A stretch of 64,000 nt of DNA from Clostridium disporicum. GTDB taxonomy: Bacteria > Bacillota > Clostridia > Clostridiales > Clostridiaceae. Where the stretch lies: contig NZ_CYZX01000003.1 in NCBI RefSeq assembly GCF_001405015.1, forward strand, positions 62,001-126,000, read 5' to 3'. The position numbers were made by a program, and so were the translations under genes. Below the pieces are notes generated by a model. It saw nothing but the letters and a program-made list of their open reading frames with translations, searched no databases and had not been told where the DNA came from. Shown one piece after another: positions 63,053 through 64,000 of the stretch. Numbering within the stretch: the first letter of the stretch is position 1; every line of letters starts with the position of its first letter.

Positions 63053-63415
63053 TTATTCCTCTCTCTCAATCATCTTTATAATATCTTCTTTAGAGATATT
63101 AAGTTTTTTTGCCTCTTCAATTAAAGCTACAATGTAATCCTTAAAAAATCTCTCTTTTCTTTTATTCATAAGTAAGTCTTTGCTACCCTCTGCTACAAAC
63201 ATACCTATACCTCTCTTTTTATAAATAATTCCTTCATCAACAAGAATATTAAATCCTTTTCCAACAGTTGCTGGATTAATTTTATACTTTACAGATATCT
63301 CTGTAGTTGATGGAATCATCTCATTTTCTTTAAAAATATCTTTTAATATATTATCTTCAATAGCCTGTGCAATCTGGATATATATAGGTACATCATTAGT
63401 AAACTCTAAATTCAT
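63053..63415 (-). CDS. GntR-family regulator, YtrA subfamily
   Basis: A 120-residue protein, too short for a ligand domain and so of the YtrA type. The N-terminal winged helix has VPIYIQIAQAIEDNILKD and the recognition part MIPSTTEISVKYKINPATVGKGFNILVDEGIIYKKRGIGMFV. The C-terminal 40 residues give a dimerising helix pair. First gene of the operon; it should repress its own operon through the large inverted repeat upstream. ATG with GGAGG eight bases before it. Confidence 0.92.
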   Translation of the reverse strand: MNLEFTNDVPIYIQIAQAIEDNILKDIFKENEMIPSTTEISVKYKINPATVGKGFNILVDEGIIYKKRGIGMFVAEGSKDLLMNKRKERFFKDYIVALIEEAKKLNISKEDIIKMIEREE

Positions 63416-63453
63416 ACGTCGCCTCCTATACCTTTATAATTTAATATATTCAA

Positions 63454-63493
63454 CTATAGTTAATTAGTTCATTGCTTATATAATTAACTATAG
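63454..63493 (-). promoter_or_regulatory. Large inverted repeat, candidate GntR operator
   Basis: CTATAGTTAATTA (63454-63466) and TAATTAACTATAG (63481-63493) are perfect complements with a 14-base spacer, about 40 bases before the GntR start. The centre-to-centre distance is 27 bases. YtrA-type regulators bind such sites in their own promoters. Confidence 0.6.
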
Positions 63494-63685
63494 TACTAAC
63501 TTACTTTATTGTAAATATTTTACTTATATTTCTTTTAATAAATCATATTTCATTTTTAGACATTCTTCTTAGTTCACTTTATAAAATTTAGATATTTAGT
63601 GAAGCTCTTTACACCTTGTAATAAATTCAATTATTTCTTTATTAATAACGTAGAATAAATATATAAAGTTTTTAAACAAAAAAAG
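63494..63685. other. Noncoding stretch between the GntR operator and the terminator
   Basis: About 190 bases without an open frame, hairpin or repeat that I can support. Confidence 0.4.
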
Positions 63686-63720
63686 ACCTAGAGCTTTTTT
63701 TAGGGGATTAAGCTCTAGGT
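63686..63720 (-). terminator. Terminator of the gene at the right edge
   Basis: Perfect 11-bp stem ACCTAGAGCTT / AAGCTCTAGGT with a 13-base loop, followed on the minus strand by CTTTTTTTG. It lies about 125 bases past the stop of the partial gene. Confidence 0.85.
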
Positions 63721-63846
63721 TATTTTCAATATTAAAATTTTACAAAAGGTTATTTATTTAGGGGACATAATAATTTATTAATTACTACAAGATTTATAAT
63801 ACTCTTTATTTATGTCAATTATGTGACGTAAATTTAAATTATTTTT

Positions 63847-64000
63847 TTATATAACTTCTGCATTTAATTTTATTTCATTTATAATCTTCATAATTCTTCT
63901 TGCATCATCCATGTTATCCTTAAATAACGTAGTTATACTTCCTACTGTTCTAAATGGGTCTTCCTGAAGGATTCTATTATCTTCTATAAATCCGTTAGCA
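63847..64000 (-). CDS. 3' end of an unidentified gene (partial)
   Basis: The last 51 codons of a minus-strand gene that enters from the right edge. The visible part starts ANGFIEDNRILQEDPFRTVG, goes on through SITTLFKDNMDDARRIMKI and ends INEIKLNAEVI before TAA. It is charged, helical and soluble-looking, with no membrane segment. Codon use resembles its neighbours and a terminator follows, so it is a real gene. I do not recognise the family. Confidence 0.7.
   Translation of the reverse strand, partial: ANGFIEDNRILQEDPFRTVGSITTLFKDNMDDARRIMKIINEIKLNAEVI

Noticed and set aside
1..64000. CRISPR arrays, tRNA or rRNA genes, insertion sequences or prophage
   Set aside because: No regularly spaced repeat array, no tRNA-like cloverleaf, no transposase or integrase frame was found. 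The HTH_17 regulator resembles excisionases only in its DNA-binding domain.

Overview
The window is strongly AT-rich DNA of a spore-forming, anaerobic Clostridium-type Firmicute. This rests on the AT content by eye, the strong GGAGG ribosome binding sites, the SCIFF ranthipeptide locus, two Csp-type germination proteases, a CotH-family protein, a glnA-nitR-gltB-gltD cluster like the one known from solventogenic clostridia, and an LPXTG-anchored pectinesterase. The species cannot be named from the sequence. Most genes lie on the minus strand. There are no rRNA or tRNA genes, insertion sequences, prophage genes or CRISPR arrays that I can see.

Region by region. 1-3.5 kb: an M16 peptidase, the SCIFF radical-SAM maturase (scfB) and its 45-residue precursor peptide (scfA), with a highly structured scfA-scfB spacer. 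3.5-7.6 kb: a phosphatidylglycerophosphate-synthase-like enzyme, a HAD phosphatase, a TipA-like MerR regulator, the wreck of a NUDIX hydrolase gene and a MATE exporter. 7.6-11.5 kb: molybdate transporter modABC, divergent from a one-component regulator that joins a helix-turn-helix to a binding-protein-like domain; four 10-bp direct repeats lie between them. 11.5-14.7 kb: a DUF308 membrane protein, a MarR-YhhN operon with stacked palindromes, and an AraC-type regulator. 14.8-24 kb: a 1334-residue cell-wall pectinesterase, a CotH-family protein with a Met/Pro/Asn/Gly-rich insert, an OmpR/EnvZ-like two-component pair and an acetyltransferase.

24-33 kb is the nitrogen-assimilation block: gltD, gltB, nitR (an ANTAR RNA-binding regulator) and glnA, all transcribed leftward from glnA. 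The glnA leader holds an ANTAR-type hexaloop hairpin that overlaps an intrinsic terminator, so NitR probably controls glnA by antitermination. 32.7-39.6 kb: thioredoxin, a VanY-like carboxypeptidase, a DedA protein fused to a PAP2-like domain without its catalytic residues, a large propeller-sensor histidine kinase and an unknown hydrophobic protein. 39.6-44.5 kb: a complete Bce-type antimicrobial-peptide module (BceRS two-component system plus BceAB transporter), followed by a noncoding repeat.

44.8-55.2 kb: a PAS histidine kinase, a YdeI-like protein with an overlapping exported protein, a MarR/MATE divergent pair, a cysteine-synthase-family enzyme, a second unknown hydrophobic protein, and two tandem Csp-type subtilases whose catalytic triads look intact. 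55.4-64 kb: a cation:proton antiporter with its TetR regulator, two flavodoxin-fold proteins, a GH1 6-phospho-beta-glucosidase, a GntR-ABC operon (YtrA-like regulator, ATPase, two paralogous permeases), and the 3' end of an unidentified gene running off the right edge.

The strongest leads are the glnA antitermination leader, the mod regulator with its helical-turn-spaced repeats, the SCIFF locus with its structured spacer, two unrecorded gene wrecks (a NUDIX deletion and a sorting-signal tail), and the catalytically dead PAP2 domain. Coordinates of binding sites are read by eye; promoters and operators are inferences.
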